Source: Imperialibacter sp964351395
GTDB taxonomy: Bacteria; Bacteroidota; Bacteroidia; Cytophagales; Cyclobacteriaceae
Assembly (NCBI GenBank): GCA_964351395.1
Contig: CAYGOF010000003.1
Coordinates: 186,001 to 250,000, forward strand
Reading direction: 5' to 3'
Length of the DNA stretch: 64,000 bases
This document shows, piece by piece, positions 53,830-63,824 of this stretch; the first letter of the stretch is position 1; each line of letters starts with the position of its first letter. The notes below the pieces were generated by a model. The model ran no database searches. It had not been told where the DNA came from and saw nothing but the letters and a program-made list of their open reading frames with translations. The translations under genes and the position numbers were made by a program.

Positions 53830-54774
53830 ATGAACCTTCAGCAGTTAGAATATATAGTGGCCCTGGACAACGAGCGGAGCTTTTCTAAAGCATCGGATCT
53901 TTGTCATGTGACCCAGCCCACATTGAGTATGATGATCCAAAAACTGGAGTCAGAATATGATATTAAAATCTTCGACCGGAGTAAGTACCCGGTAGTGCCC
54001 ACCGAAACAGGAAAAATACTGATTGCGCAGGCACGATTGATCTTGCAAGAAGTTCACAAAATTCAGGAGCTCGTTCAGGAAAAGAAGAACACTATCGCGG
54101 GTGTTTTGCAAATCGGGATCATCCCAACCATTGCCCCCTATCTTTTGCCTCTTTTTATCTATGAGTTTACATTGAGGTATCCGCATATCAAATTGAAGAT
54201 TTCTGAGCACGTGACCGAAGAAATTCTTGAAAAGCTAGACGAAGGAAAACTGGATGCCGGGATACTAGTAGCGCCAGATGAAAGCAAACTTTTCAATGTA
54301 TCGCCTCTTTACTATGAGCCCTTTGTTGTTTATGCAGCACGGCACTTCGACAAAGATTTGCTCCTTGCTGAAGACATCGACCCCAATGAACTGCTCCTTT
54401 TAGAAGAAAGCCATTGCTTCCGATCGCAGATCATCCAGTTTTGCGAGCTAAGAGATAAGACAGAGAACATGCTTGAATTTACTTCGGGCAGTTTAGAAAC
54501 CCTGCGCAACCTGGCCGACAAAAACCTGGGGATCACTATCCTTCCAGAGCTGAGCACACTCCAGCTTAAAGCCGGCGACCTGTCGAAATTAAAAAGATTC
54601 GCATCCCCGGAACCCTTTAGGGTCGTGAGTCTTATGACACGGCGAGACGATGTTAAAAAAAGGATGATCGCAGCTTTCGCCAATGAAATTAAGCAACATA
54701 TTCCTGAGAAGTTTAAAGCGCCTCAGGGACAGGAAATAGTGTACAAACGTAAAGAGAAGAAGAGTTTGAGCTGA
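53830..54774 (+). CDS. oxyR: OxyR-type LysR regulator (peroxide sensor)
   Basis: A 314-aa LysR-family regulator. N-terminal HTH at ~1-60 (MNLQQLEYIVALDNERSFSK, LCHVTQPTLSMMIQKLE), then the substrate-binding-like domain (~90-295). Cys196 and Cys205 in SHCFRSQIIQFC reproduce the redox pair of E. coli OxyR (Cys199/Cys208) with the same spacing, so peroxide would oxidise it to a disulphide and activate it. The basic C-terminal tail (KRKEKKS) is extra. It is divergent from the ankyrin gene and followed 14 bp later by a small membrane protein gene. Confidence 0.92.
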   Translation: MNLQQLEYIVALDNERSFSKASDLCHVTQPTLSMMIQKLESEYDIKIFDRSKYPVVPTETGKILIAQARLILQEVHKIQELVQEKKNTIAGVLQIGIIPTIAPYLLPLFIYEFTLRYPHIKLKISEHVTEEILEKLDEGKLDAGILVAPDESKLFNVSPLYYEPFVVYAARHFDKDLLLAEDIDPNELLLLEESHCFRSQIIQFCELRDKTENMLEFTSGSLETLRNLADKNLGITILPELSTLQLKAGDLSKLKRFASPEPFRVVSLMTRRDDVKKRMIAAFANEIKQHIPEKFKAPQGQEIVYKRKEKKSLS

Positions 54775-54788
54775 ATTAAAAACATATC

Positions 54789-55034
54789 ATGAAAACAATA
54801 TTTATTGAAGGATTGGGATGGATAGGAGCAATATTGCTTCTGGCAGGGTTTGCATTGACTAGCTACGGATTTTTAGAGGGTACATCCTTTGAATTTCAGC
54901 TGCTTAATCTACTCGGAAGTATCATTTTGGCGATCTATACCTACGTGAAAAAAGCCTACCCTAATACAGCGCTGAATATCATTTGGGTTTTGATTAGCCT
55001 TGTGGCAATTAGCAATATCCTGCTAAACAGTTGA
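54789..55034 (+). CDS. Small membrane protein, CBU_0592-like
   Basis: An 81-aa protein made of three hydrophobic helices (GLGWIGAILLLAGFALTSYG, FQLLNLLGSIILAIYTYV, NIIWVLISLVAISNILL), matching small CBU_0592-type membrane proteins of unknown function. It lies 14 bp after oxyR and is probably co-transcribed. No catalytic motif. Confidence 0.75.
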   Translation: MKTIFIEGLGWIGAILLLAGFALTSYGFLEGTSFEFQLLNLLGSIILAIYTYVKKAYPNTALNIIWVLISLVAISNILLNS

Positions 55035-55207
55035 CCGAAACTGTTCATTTTCACAAAAAGCCATCAATCGAGGCAGCCGCTGCCGAGGATATTATTCAAT
55101 CAGGGAAATCACGTTTTATCAAGCAAATAATTGACAATTGAAAGACAAATCAACTTATTAAAGCAGAAAACAACCCCATTTTTGGCCATTATATCTGATA
55201 TTAGAAG

Positions 55208-56425
55208 ATGGCACAAAACAACATCACTTTTAAAAACCAACTAGGACTTACTTTATCGGCCAAGCTAAACCTTCCTGCTAATGCAGAGGTACGAAGCTAT
55301 GCCATTTTCGCTCATTGCTTCACTTGTAGCAAAAACCTCCATGCAGTACAGGCAATCTCAAACGCTCTAACACTGAATGGATTCGGCGTGCTTAGCTTCG
55401 ATTTCACTGGACTGGGCAACAGCGAAGGCAATTTCTCGGACACCAATTTTTCATCTAATATTGACGACCTTGTTGATGCAGCGAAGTTTTTAGAAGCTGA
55501 ATACGAAGCACCAGCGCTATTGGTCGGGCATTCGCTCGGAGGAGCTGCCGTACTTTATGCTTCTACCCAAATACCATCCGTAAAGGCCATAGCCACCATT
55601 GGAGCGCCATCCAACCCCGCCCATGTGGCACACCTTTTTGAGAATAGCCTGGAAGATATCAAGGCAAGCGGCGAGGCGAAAGTGAATATAGGTGGCAGGC
55701 CATTTACCATCAAAAAACAGCTCATTGACAACCTTCAGGAGCACCAACTCACTGAAGCAATGAAAGAACTTCGAAAATCAACACTATTTCTTCATTCACC
55801 GCAAGATGCTACCGTAGGAATCGAAAATGCGGCATCACTGTATACTGCGGCGCATCATCCGAAAAGTTTTATTTCTCTTGAAGGGGCTGACCACCTTCTT
55901 AGCAAAAAAGAGGATGCCACCTATGCCGGAAATGTTATCGCTTCGTGGGCTAAAAGGTATATCCCTGCAAAAGAAAAGGAACAGTTCATGTCGGATGCAG
56001 CGCTGGTTGCAAAAATTGGCAGTAAAAGCGCTGCATATGTGACACAAATTCAGTCTGGCAAACATGCCTTTACCGCGGATGAACCGCAAAGTGTGGGCGG
56101 ACAAGATACAGGCCCTTCACCGTATCAACTTTTAATGGGCGCACTAGCATCTTGCACTGTTATCACATTAAGAATGTATGCTGACCGTAAAAAATGGCCG
56201 CTTGAAGAAGTGTTGGTTCACATCAATCATAGCACTGGTCACATGGAAGACTGTGAAAAATGTGACATCAAGGAGCCGAAAACAAACAAATTTGAGCGAA
56301 TCATCGAACTAAAAGGAGAGCTGGACTCATCTCAACAAGAGCGACTACTGGAGATTGCCAATAAATGTCCAGTTCACAAATTACTGGAAGCAGGAGCGAC
56401 CGTCGAAACCAAACTCAAACATTAA
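55208..56425 (+). CDS. Alpha/beta-hydrolase-OsmC fusion protein
   Basis: A 405-aa bifunctional protein. Residues 1-250 are an alpha/beta hydrolase: nucleophile Ser109 in VGHSLGGAAV, Asp200 in HSPQD and His229 in GADHLL, so the triad is complete. Residues ~262-405 are an OsmC/Ohr-like domain with redox Cys316 in LASCTVITLRMY and Cys387 in NKCPVHKLLE, the two-Cys peroxidase arrangement. This fusion is a recognised architecture; it may hydrolyse and reduce lipid or organic peroxides. The neighbourhood of oxyR supports an oxidative-stress role. Converges on the PQQ enzyme gene with only 12 bp between. Confidence 0.9.
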   Translation: MAQNNITFKNQLGLTLSAKLNLPANAEVRSYAIFAHCFTCSKNLHAVQAISNALTLNGFGVLSFDFTGLGNSEGNFSDTNFSSNIDDLVDAAKFLEAEYEAPALLVGHSLGGAAVLYASTQIPSVKAIATIGAPSNPAHVAHLFENSLEDIKASGEAKVNIGGRPFTIKKQLIDNLQEHQLTEAMKELRKSTLFLHSPQDATVGIENAASLYTAAHHPKSFISLEGADHLLSKKEDATYAGNVIASWAKRYIPAKEKEQFMSDAALVAKIGSKSAAYVTQIQSGKHAFTADEPQSVGGQDTGPSPYQLLMGALASCTVITLRMYADRKKWPLEEVLVHINHSTGHMEDCEKCDIKEPKTNKFERIIELKGELDSSQQERLLEIANKCPVHKLLEAGATVETKLKH

Positions 56426-56437
56426 AGTGTAGGTTGA

Positions 56438-58633
56438 TCAATCAGGTAACGCAAAAGCTACATACTCATCGCCTGACTTGGCTCCAATTTTACCACCTCC
56501 ACAGGCAATGACAACGAATTGCTTTCCATCGACCATATAAACTGCCGGCGTTGCAAAACCAGAAGCTGGCAGATCAGCCTCCCAGAGCACTTCTCCTGTG
56601 GTCTTGTCAAACGCCCGGATCTTCTCATCCTTGGTGGCAGCAATGAATATCAGCCCACCTTTTGTAGATACGGGGCCACCATAATTTTCTGTCCCCGTAG
56701 GCGCAATACCTTTTTCCGTTAGTTCTTTTAGCTCACCCAGCGTTTTCTTCCAAAGCAACTTGCCTGAATTCAGGTCTACGGCATTCAAAGTGCCCCACGG
56801 TGGCGTAATACCCGGATATCCATTTTCATCGATGAAACGGTTGTAACCTGTCATGATATAGGGCATTTCTGCTGTTGGCCTTTTGGTAGTGGAAGTGACC
56901 AGGTTCTCTGGCACCGCTTCCTTGTCTTCCAGGTCCAGCACAAAAGTCATCAGTGCCTCTTTTTCCCCATCAGGAATCTGTTTAAATGCCGGCATCATGT
57001 TTTTGCCACTGGAAATCAAGGCCGAGAGCTGCTCTTTATTATAGCGCTCTTTCAAGTCCACCAGCGATGGATAAGCAGCGCCATTCCCCTTCCTTTCCGG
57101 TCCATGACAAGCCAGACAATATTTGGCATAAACGCCTTTCCCAATTCCTTTTAGCGACTTGTCGTTGGTGTTCACTGGTGTTTCCACCATATGCATGGCC
57201 CAGGGCATCTCACTGGAATTAACATACAATATTCCAGACTCAGGGTCTACAGAAGCCCCTCCCCATTCACCGCCTCCATCATAGCCAGGGAAAATCCATG
57301 ATCCTTCTTTGCTAGGGGGAGTAAAAGCCTCACTGTATTTGACGGTTCTGAATTTTTCGATCAGGTATTGATAAGCCTCTGGAGTGGTTCCGTATACGTC
57401 AGCCTCGGTAAAACTTTGCCTGGCGAATGGCTCAGGTAATGTCGGGATGGGCTGAATAGGCCATGCTTCCTCCCCATCAAGCGATGATTTTCCAACGGGT
57501 ACTTCTTCAATAGGAAAAAGAGGTACTCCGGTCTCCCTGTCTAGCAGAAAGACATAACCGTGCTTGGTAATCTGAGCCACCGCATCAATTGCTTTTCCCT
57601 CATGTGTAACCGTGGTGAGAATAGCATTGGTAGGCAAGTCGCGGTCCCAAAGGTCGTGATGCACTACCTGATAGTGCCAAATGTACTTTCCCGTGGCTGC
57701 CTCCAGCGCCACAATGGAATTGGCAAATAAGTTTTGGCCTTTGCGAAACCCTCCATAAAAATCTGGATTGGCCGTGCCCGTAGAAATGAAAACCATTCCC
57801 CGCTTTTCATCGAGCGACATGCCTGCCCAGTCGTTGGCACCACCTACTCTCTTCCAGGCATCCGGATCCTCCCAGGTTTCATAGCCCTTTTCGCCTGGGT
57901 GAGGGATGGTGTGAAATATCCATTTTCTTTCACCAGTCGTCACATCAAAAGCACGGATATGCCCGGGCAGCGCATCCGGTCCTTCCGAAAGCCTCATGCC
58001 CATAATGATCAGGTCCTTGTAAATAACGCCTGGCGTAGTACCTGATGCGTACATTTTACTAATATCAATATCCGCACTAAGGTCTAGCTGCTCCCGCAAG
58101 TCGATACGCCCATCCTGACCAAAACTCTTCACTAGTTGGCCAGTCTCAGCATTAACTGCATACAAATTCTCAGCAATGCTGTAGTAGATCCTACGATCAG
58201 CACCAGCTGCATCTGCCCAGTACATCACTCCCCTGTTGACAGCAAACCAGAATGAGTTTTCGTCTTGCTCTATCCCCGGTAAATGATATGGATCAAACAC
58301 CCATTTCTCAGCGCCTGTGCGTGCATCGACTGCAAAAAGTTTGGATTGAGCAGATGTGCCATAAAGTATCCCGTCTACTACAATAGGGTTACATTGGATC
58401 TGAGAACGGTTATTGGGGTCTTTGTCGGACGAACTATAGCGCCAGGCTACCTGCAAGCTGGCTACATTCGACGTATTGATTTGCTCGTTGGAAGAGTACC
58501 GCTCACCCATGGTAGAACCTGCATAGGTAGGCCATCCGGTATAATCTTTGGAAGACTGATTGCAAGAAACAAATAGGAATACACTGACTAAAGAAATAGA
58601 CAACAGTCTGTAAAAGTGTTGCATCGAATGCAT
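56438..58633 (-). CDS. PQQ-dependent dehydrogenase-cytochrome c lipoprotein
   Basis: A 731-aa exported protein. The lipoprotein signal (ISLVSVFLFVSCNQ) ends in a Cys; the ATG at codon 4 (MQHFYRL) is an equally likely start. The bulk is an eight-bladed PQQ propeller (WPTYAGSTMGERYSSNEQIN, LFAVDARTGAEKWVFDPY, HYQVVHHDLWDRDLPTNAIL, the W-motif blades) interrupted near residue 504 by a haem motif YCLACHG, i.e. an internal cytochrome c inserted between blades as in Bacteroidota quinoprotein glucose/alcohol dehydrogenases. It oxidises a sugar or alcohol in the periplasm. Single gene, no PQQ synthesis genes nearby. Confidence 0.9.
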   Translation of the reverse strand: MHSMQHFYRLLSISLVSVFLFVSCNQSSKDYTGWPTYAGSTMGERYSSNEQINTSNVASLQVAWRYSSSDKDPNNRSQIQCNPIVVDGILYGTSAQSKLFAVDARTGAEKWVFDPYHLPGIEQDENSFWFAVNRGVMYWADAAGADRRIYYSIAENLYAVNAETGQLVKSFGQDGRIDLREQLDLSADIDISKMYASGTTPGVIYKDLIIMGMRLSEGPDALPGHIRAFDVTTGERKWIFHTIPHPGEKGYETWEDPDAWKRVGGANDWAGMSLDEKRGMVFISTGTANPDFYGGFRKGQNLFANSIVALEAATGKYIWHYQVVHHDLWDRDLPTNAILTTVTHEGKAIDAVAQITKHGYVFLLDRETGVPLFPIEEVPVGKSSLDGEEAWPIQPIPTLPEPFARQSFTEADVYGTTPEAYQYLIEKFRTVKYSEAFTPPSKEGSWIFPGYDGGGEWGGASVDPESGILYVNSSEMPWAMHMVETPVNTNDKSLKGIGKGVYAKYCLACHGPERKGNGAAYPSLVDLKERYNKEQLSALISSGKNMMPAFKQIPDGEKEALMTFVLDLEDKEAVPENLVTSTTKRPTAEMPYIMTGYNRFIDENGYPGITPPWGTLNAVDLNSGKLLWKKTLGELKELTEKGIAPTGTENYGGPVSTKGGLIFIAATKDEKIRAFDKTTGEVLWEADLPASGFATPAVYMVDGKQFVVIACGGGKIGAKSGDEYVAFALPD

Positions 58634-58693
58634 AGTAGTTAAGTTTTGGCCTAGAATTTAGTCCTAAAATGTACTTGCCACAACTTTAATTCT

Positions 58694-60121
58694 TCAATCT
58701 TCCCCAGTTGCTCGCAGTGCGGCCCTGTACTGTTCTATGAACCCTGCTAGTTGCTCAACCTCTAATTTCTTCGCAATGATTGTTTTATTCCTATTTAGAA
58801 TATAAACCTGGGGAGTTGACCTTACATTAAAGTCACGGCGCATATTACTTCTGAAGTAGGGATCTCCAGCATTGATCCAATCAAGCTCATATTCAAAAAC
58901 AAACTTTCTCCAGGCTTCAATATCAGTGGCAATACAAATACCCATCACCTCCACTCCACTGTCTTTCATCCGATGATACTCTTCCAAAAGCACGGGGGTA
59001 GACTTTTTACAATGCCCGCAATCAGGATCATAAAAGAACAGGATGGTGAACTCTGCCTTTACCTGACTTAGGCTTACCGGCTCAAGCAATGTATCAAGTA
59101 ATTGAAGCACAGGGGCTTGCTTCCCTATTAAATTAGGACTTACAAATTCTACTTCCTCACTTAATTTCGTTTTGTCTTCCTGGCTTAGCCAGTCTGCATG
59201 ATCGCTCAGGTAATATTTTTCGGCAAGATTAACCATCACGCCATCCATGCCCATTATTTTGGATTCCTGGTACTTTTTAAACAAAGTAACCAACCAAAAC
59301 CTAAAAGCATCAGGCTGGTCCATCACCTTATTCATGATTTTATCGATATATACGTTGATAGTATCGGGGTGCTGTATAAGTACTTTGTCGAGAAAATGAA
59401 CCACCGGCGATTTTAGAACGGGCGTCCTCAGCAAGCCAGAATCATCAAAGTCGATACTTTCGAAATACGTTTTCTTGTAATATTCGTACTTCAATCGACC
59501 ACGTTCTGCATCGTCGGCAATGTCTGCATATTCAGGAATACCAGGAACCTCAGGAAGCACCATCAACTTGACAAACTTGGCAACAAATGAGTCAGGGTAC
59601 ATGTTGATGATTTCTTGTCTAAAGTCACTTAGCTTTCCATTTACAACCTGTTCCTCTTGTATAATTGACGCAGAATCAGCTGAAGTAGTAGCCATCTCTA
59701 GTTTCTTTCTTATGGCTAATTTTTGTGTTTGTAAGTCCACCATTCCCAGCTGAAAGGCTTTGAAAGCTTCATTCTCTGGCGAACCATTGATCTCCATGGT
59801 ATTGTACCCACCCTCTTTCGTCGTCTTCAGGCTAAACTTCTGACCCTTTACAATTAACTCCAGAAAATAGTTTGGGCTGTAGATAAAGTAAATACCGGTC
59901 GGTAATTCATTTGGGCCAGTAAATTGATAAACACCCGGCGCACTAGCCCTTGCCGTGTCCGTGAGAAAACGTTGGTCGCCGAATACATATCCAAGGTAGG
60001 CCACGCTGTCCTGCATGCCTTCCACAGCTATTTTAATATCGTAGCCCTGGGCGGCGGATTTGGAGGCGAAGCCAAAAGCCACTAAAACAATCAGCATGAA
60101 TTTCATTAGGTATTTATTCAT
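58694..60121 (-). CDS. TlpA-like thiol-disulphide oxidoreductase with DUF4369/DUF5106 domain
   Basis: 475 aa from the ATG at 60121 (MNKYLMKFMLIVLVAFGFAS signal peptide); an upstream TTG frame is not needed. Residues ~25-120 fit DUF4369 (YDIKIAVEGMQDSVAYLGYV), the middle ~200 residues are helical (DUF5106-like), and the C-terminus is a thioredoxin fold with CxxC in FFYDPDCGHCKKSTPVL and the cis-Pro loop RSTPQVYILN. Such periplasmic proteins of Bacteroidota reduce disulphides, for instance in cytochrome c maturation; c-type cytochromes are encoded on both sides. Confidence 0.88.
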   Translation of the reverse strand: MNKYLMKFMLIVLVAFGFASKSAAQGYDIKIAVEGMQDSVAYLGYVFGDQRFLTDTARASAPGVYQFTGPNELPTGIYFIYSPNYFLELIVKGQKFSLKTTKEGGYNTMEINGSPENEAFKAFQLGMVDLQTQKLAIRKKLEMATTSADSASIIQEEQVVNGKLSDFRQEIINMYPDSFVAKFVKLMVLPEVPGIPEYADIADDAERGRLKYEYYKKTYFESIDFDDSGLLRTPVLKSPVVHFLDKVLIQHPDTINVYIDKIMNKVMDQPDAFRFWLVTLFKKYQESKIMGMDGVMVNLAEKYYLSDHADWLSQEDKTKLSEEVEFVSPNLIGKQAPVLQLLDTLLEPVSLSQVKAEFTILFFYDPDCGHCKKSTPVLLEEYHRMKDSGVEVMGICIATDIEAWRKFVFEYELDWINAGDPYFRSNMRRDFNVRSTPQVYILNRNKTIIAKKLEVEQLAGFIEQYRAALRATGED

Positions 60122-60242
60122 AGCAAACAATATATCGATCAACCAAAGGTAACTAGCATTCCAAAGTTTAAAAACGTTTAAATCTATTTACATTTGTCTC
60201 CTCTTACAAAAAAAGCCCTCGGAGACATTCGTCGTTTTAGCT

Positions 60243-60692
60243 ATGCAAGCCAAAAAGCATCTTCTGCAAACATGCATCAATCACGTGCAATCAAGAATTG
60301 ATACGGCCAATGCTGCAATAGCAGAGGCCAGGGAAGCAGCCAATTCCGAAACAAAAAGCAGCGCTGGAGACAAATACGAAACTGGCAGAGCAATGATGCA
60401 GCAGGAAATCGAAAAAAATGCTATTCAGGCGGCCGAGGCACAAAAACTACTTCAAGTCCTTAAGTCTATCGACCCATCAAAAAGCCCAGGCAAAGTACAG
60501 CTTGGTAGCATGGTAAAAACCAATTTGGGCCACTACTATTTTGCAGCGAGCCTCGGACAAGTAGCCTTGGAAGGCATCAACTATTTCGTTATCTCGCCTG
60601 GATCCCCAATCGGACAAGCCTTTTTCGGAAAGCTAAAGGGTGAAAAAGTGGCTTTCTTGGGGCAAAACCATGTCATTGAATCACTTGAGTAG
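60243..60692 (+). CDS. GreA/GreB-like C-terminal domain protein
   Basis: A 149-aa protein: an N-terminal helical hairpin (~5-80, VQSRIDTANAAIAEAREAAN) followed by a small beta domain (GKVQLGSMVKTNLGHYYFAA, PGSPIGQAFFGKLKGEKV) like the FKBP-like domain of transcription elongation factor GreA. Similar proteins are sometimes mis-annotated as 3-oxoacyl-ACP synthase. It may bind RNA polymerase. The acidic finger residues of real GreA are not clear, so anti-pausing activity is uncertain. Confidence 0.7.
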   Translation: MQAKKHLLQTCINHVQSRIDTANAAIAEAREAANSETKSSAGDKYETGRAMMQQEIEKNAIQAAEAQKLLQVLKSIDPSKSPGKVQLGSMVKTNLGHYYFAASLGQVALEGINYFVISPGSPIGQAFFGKLKGEKVAFLGQNHVIESLE

Positions 60693-63600
60693 CTATTCCT
60701 TCCGCAGGCGTTTTCCCCACACTCCTTTCATTGCCCGCCCAAAGAAGTCTTTGACCAGGAGCATGTAAAGAAAGCCTGTCATTCCCCACAACACCAGGAG
60801 GTTATACCAAAAAGTATCTACTCTGTAACCAAAGATTACTTTCACAGGTGAATAGAAGTGTGCCCGGCCAAAGTTGGAAGTAGGTTCCATGTACACCGGA
60901 TCCTTCTTTTGAATTAGTTGGTCTTTGCTATAGTGTAGCACTTTAATTTCACTCCTATTGAGCAAAATGTCAGCCAAAGCCTGATTATAAGATGCACGTT
61001 TCATGTCAAGCACCCCTTCGTGGCCAATCTCTCTTATCAATCCATTCAAAACAGCCTCCTGCTCATTAGAGGCGTCATCCATTTTGATTGTAAATACTTT
61101 TTCAAGCGATTGAAGATAACTCAAAACGTTCTTTCCTACATTGGCGCTAAAACTGTTTGGGGTCAGGTTATTCAAAAAAGTAAATGGCTGCATGTCTGCC
61201 TGACTTCGCATGTGCTCCAACTCGTTGGCCAAAATATCCAGTCTGGTTTGATAGCTTTCAGAATCTTTGTCGATGTCGTTGATCAGCGAATTCGTAATAT
61301 TTTCTACCTCAGGAATTCTAAATGCGATATTAAAATTTGCCTCGCTGATTTTCTTGTCGGCATCAAAGAAATTTTTCTCGTACTCATTTTCCTTGAATTG
61401 TGCTACCGCTATGGCTTCATAAGCCCATCGAGAGGCCATTATATCCCCTATCACTGGCACATACACTCTATTGGTAAGTGACTTGTGCAGGTCATCGAAT
61501 TTGATCATAGCGCCTCCCAGTAGTAGTTGCGGGACCAGGATAAATGGAATTAAAATATAAATCGTTATCACTGAATTGAAGGCAGAGGAAATCGAAAGGC
61601 CCACCAGGTTAGCAAAACAAGCAGTAGAAAACAACAGGAACCAATAGTGAAAAGACAGGCCATCTATTTCAAGAATGTAGTTTCCAATAGCAACAAAAAG
61701 TAACATCTGAAAAGCAGAAAGTGCAAACAGGTAGCTCACCTTTGAATTTATATAACTGAATCGACTTAGATTCAGAAAAGATTCTCTCTCGATAATCTTT
61801 CGGTCTTTAAAAATCTCTTCGGCACTCACCGACATTCCGATAAACAAAGCCACGACAACGGCCATAAAAAGATATACCGGGAGGTTTTTGTTCTCTGAAA
61901 GGTTATACTCAATGCCAGGCGAATATTTTGAAAAATATCCCAGAATAAAAGCGAGTAACGGAGCTTCGAATAAGTTGATCAGGATGTATTGCTTATTGGC
62001 CACTTTAGACAAAATATTTCGTTTGCCATAGATCCAAAACTGTCGGTAGAAGTTAGGTAGCCGAAAGTTCGACTTAGGGATAGAAGTATCATGTCTTAAT
62101 TGCTTTACGCTGGGCTCAATCTTCTCCTTGTATTTTGTATACCAATTCTCCGGTGTAATCTTCCGTACAGATGTAGGTCGCCCATCATCATCAATGGTTT
62201 TCGTTTCTACAATCTGAAGTATCTGTTCAGGAATCACATTACCGCAGTGCGGGCATTCGCTCTCTGTAGCATTTACCTGCGTGCTCTCACTTTTAAAATA
62301 AACGACGGCATCGATAGGGTTTCCATTGTAAATAGGATAGCCTCCTTTATCCAGCATCCAAAGCTTATCGAACAACTTGTAAATGTCAGATGAGGGCTGA
62401 TGGATGATGACAATAACAAGTTTCCCCTTCCTGGACAGGTCCTTTAGCAGCCACATTACCTTTTCGGAATCCATAGAGGAAAGTCCAGAAGTAGGCTCAT
62501 CGACATAAAGCAGCGCTGGCTCACGCAATAGCTCCAAGGCAATATTTAGTCGCTTTCGCTGTCCACCTGAAATCGACTTATTCAATGGGTCGCCTACCCG
62601 CAAGTCTTTAATTTCATACAGGTCTAGTTCGTGCAACACCTTGTCCACCGTCTCTTTGATCTGCTCTTTAGTGAATTCACTAAAACACATCTGAGCATTG
62701 AAATAGAGGTTCTGATAGACCGTGAGTTCCTCAAAGAGTAGGTCGTCCTGCGGCACAAAACCTATCATTCCATACCGAGCAGCATTTTCCATGCTGAACC
62801 CATTGAGAGTGACCCGTCCGTCAGTAGGCTCAATTTTTCCGTTAAGTAAATTAAGTAAGGTAGATTTCCCTACGCCACTTCCTCCCATCACACCTACCAG
62901 TGTCCCCGATTCCTCAGAAAAATTAAATGGGTGAATACCGTTATCGCTATTCTTGAAATGAAACGTCAGGTTACGCCCAGTAAGAACTATATGACCCTTC
63001 TTTTGATCTTCTAAAAACTTCCGGGTGATCTCTGTCTCGTAAATAGGTCGGATCGTTTTACCCTTGATAATTGCACCCGGCTTCAGTTGATAGGAGCGGC
63101 CTTTTATGATCTTATTACTTTCAAGGTAAATATTGAGGGGACCATCATACCTAAAAAAGAAGGTATTGATACTGGCGATGTGCAAAACCAGAATCTTACC
63201 AAACATGTTGTCGACATGTATATGATGAAATTCGGTACTACCCGGCGACTTCTTCTTTTTCATCATCCAGGCAATATCATCAGGCCATTCGGTGACGGTC
63301 TTGTCTATTACAAGGGCACGATTTTTATCGATACCTTTTCCGTCCGACTTCAGAATGAAAGCCTTGATGTCTTCCACCTCTTTAGATGGAATACTAAAAT
63401 TCATCCCGACAAGCATTAAAAACTGCTCTTCCCTATCGGTCACTTTCCCATCGGCAAAAATCAGCTCCAATAACTGGAGATAAACAATAATGCGTTCGTG
63501 TTGAAGGAGCTCCTTGTTGAGGTTGTTACAGATGTAGGTAACCTGAAGAATACTTTCTACATCAGTAGCCAGCATTGCCTCCTCATCGCCTGTCCTGGGT

Positions 63601-63788
63601 TGACTTCGATGGTAGCGGAGATAATTATGATAAAGGTCAATATAAGCCTGAGTTAGCTCCTCGTTGTTTAAGGTCCTATTGAGGTACGGCTTGATTACTA
63701 ATTCCACCGAGTCAAACTGATCATCATCCTTGACACTCTCAATAATGGCGAACAGATGCATTAAAGCATTAACAATCGACTCGGTCAT
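60693..63788 (-). CDS. ABCG-type ABC transporter with N-terminal TerB-like domain
   Basis: A 1,031-aa fused transporter. An N-terminal helical, TerB-like domain comes first (~100-150, LLELIFADGKVTDREEQFLM). A beta-rich domain follows (~185-270) and then the ATPase: Walker A GGSGVGKST (~297), Q-loop PQDDLL, signature SISGGQRKR (~408), Walker B LLYVDEPTSGL. A zinc-knuckle-like CPHCG sits at ~512 and about six TM helices at ~610-780, then an extracytoplasmic helical region and two more TM helices. The nucleotide-binding-then-membrane order is that of eukaryote-like ABCG half transporters. Substrate unknown. No duplicate half is visible, so it should dimerise. Confidence 0.88.
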   Translation of the reverse strand: MTESIVNALMHLFAIIESVKDDDQFDSVELVIKPYLNRTLNNEELTQAYIDLYHNYLRYHRSQPRTGDEEAMLATDVESILQVTYICNNLNKELLQHERIIVYLQLLELIFADGKVTDREEQFLMLVGMNFSIPSKEVEDIKAFILKSDGKGIDKNRALVIDKTVTEWPDDIAWMMKKKKSPGSTEFHHIHVDNMFGKILVLHIASINTFFFRYDGPLNIYLESNKIIKGRSYQLKPGAIIKGKTIRPIYETEITRKFLEDQKKGHIVLTGRNLTFHFKNSDNGIHPFNFSEESGTLVGVMGGSGVGKSTLLNLLNGKIEPTDGRVTLNGFSMENAARYGMIGFVPQDDLLFEELTVYQNLYFNAQMCFSEFTKEQIKETVDKVLHELDLYEIKDLRVGDPLNKSISGGQRKRLNIALELLREPALLYVDEPTSGLSSMDSEKVMWLLKDLSRKGKLVIVIIHQPSSDIYKLFDKLWMLDKGGYPIYNGNPIDAVVYFKSESTQVNATESECPHCGNVIPEQILQIVETKTIDDDGRPTSVRKITPENWYTKYKEKIEPSVKQLRHDTSIPKSNFRLPNFYRQFWIYGKRNILSKVANKQYILINLFEAPLLAFILGYFSKYSPGIEYNLSENKNLPVYLFMAVVVALFIGMSVSAEEIFKDRKIIERESFLNLSRFSYINSKVSYLFALSAFQMLLFVAIGNYILEIDGLSFHYWFLLFSTACFANLVGLSISSAFNSVITIYILIPFILVPQLLLGGAMIKFDDLHKSLTNRVYVPVIGDIMASRWAYEAIAVAQFKENEYEKNFFDADKKISEANFNIAFRIPEVENITNSLINDIDKDSESYQTRLDILANELEHMRSQADMQPFTFLNNLTPNSFSANVGKNVLSYLQSLEKVFTIKMDDASNEQEAVLNGLIREIGHEGVLDMKRASYNQALADILLNRSEIKVLHYSKDQLIQKKDPVYMEPTSNFGRAHFYSPVKVIFGYRVDTFWYNLLVLWGMTGFLYMLLVKDFFGRAMKGVWGKRLRKE

Positions 63789-63824
63789 AGCCGGGATATA
63801 GGAACTAACTCAGGCAGAAACAAA

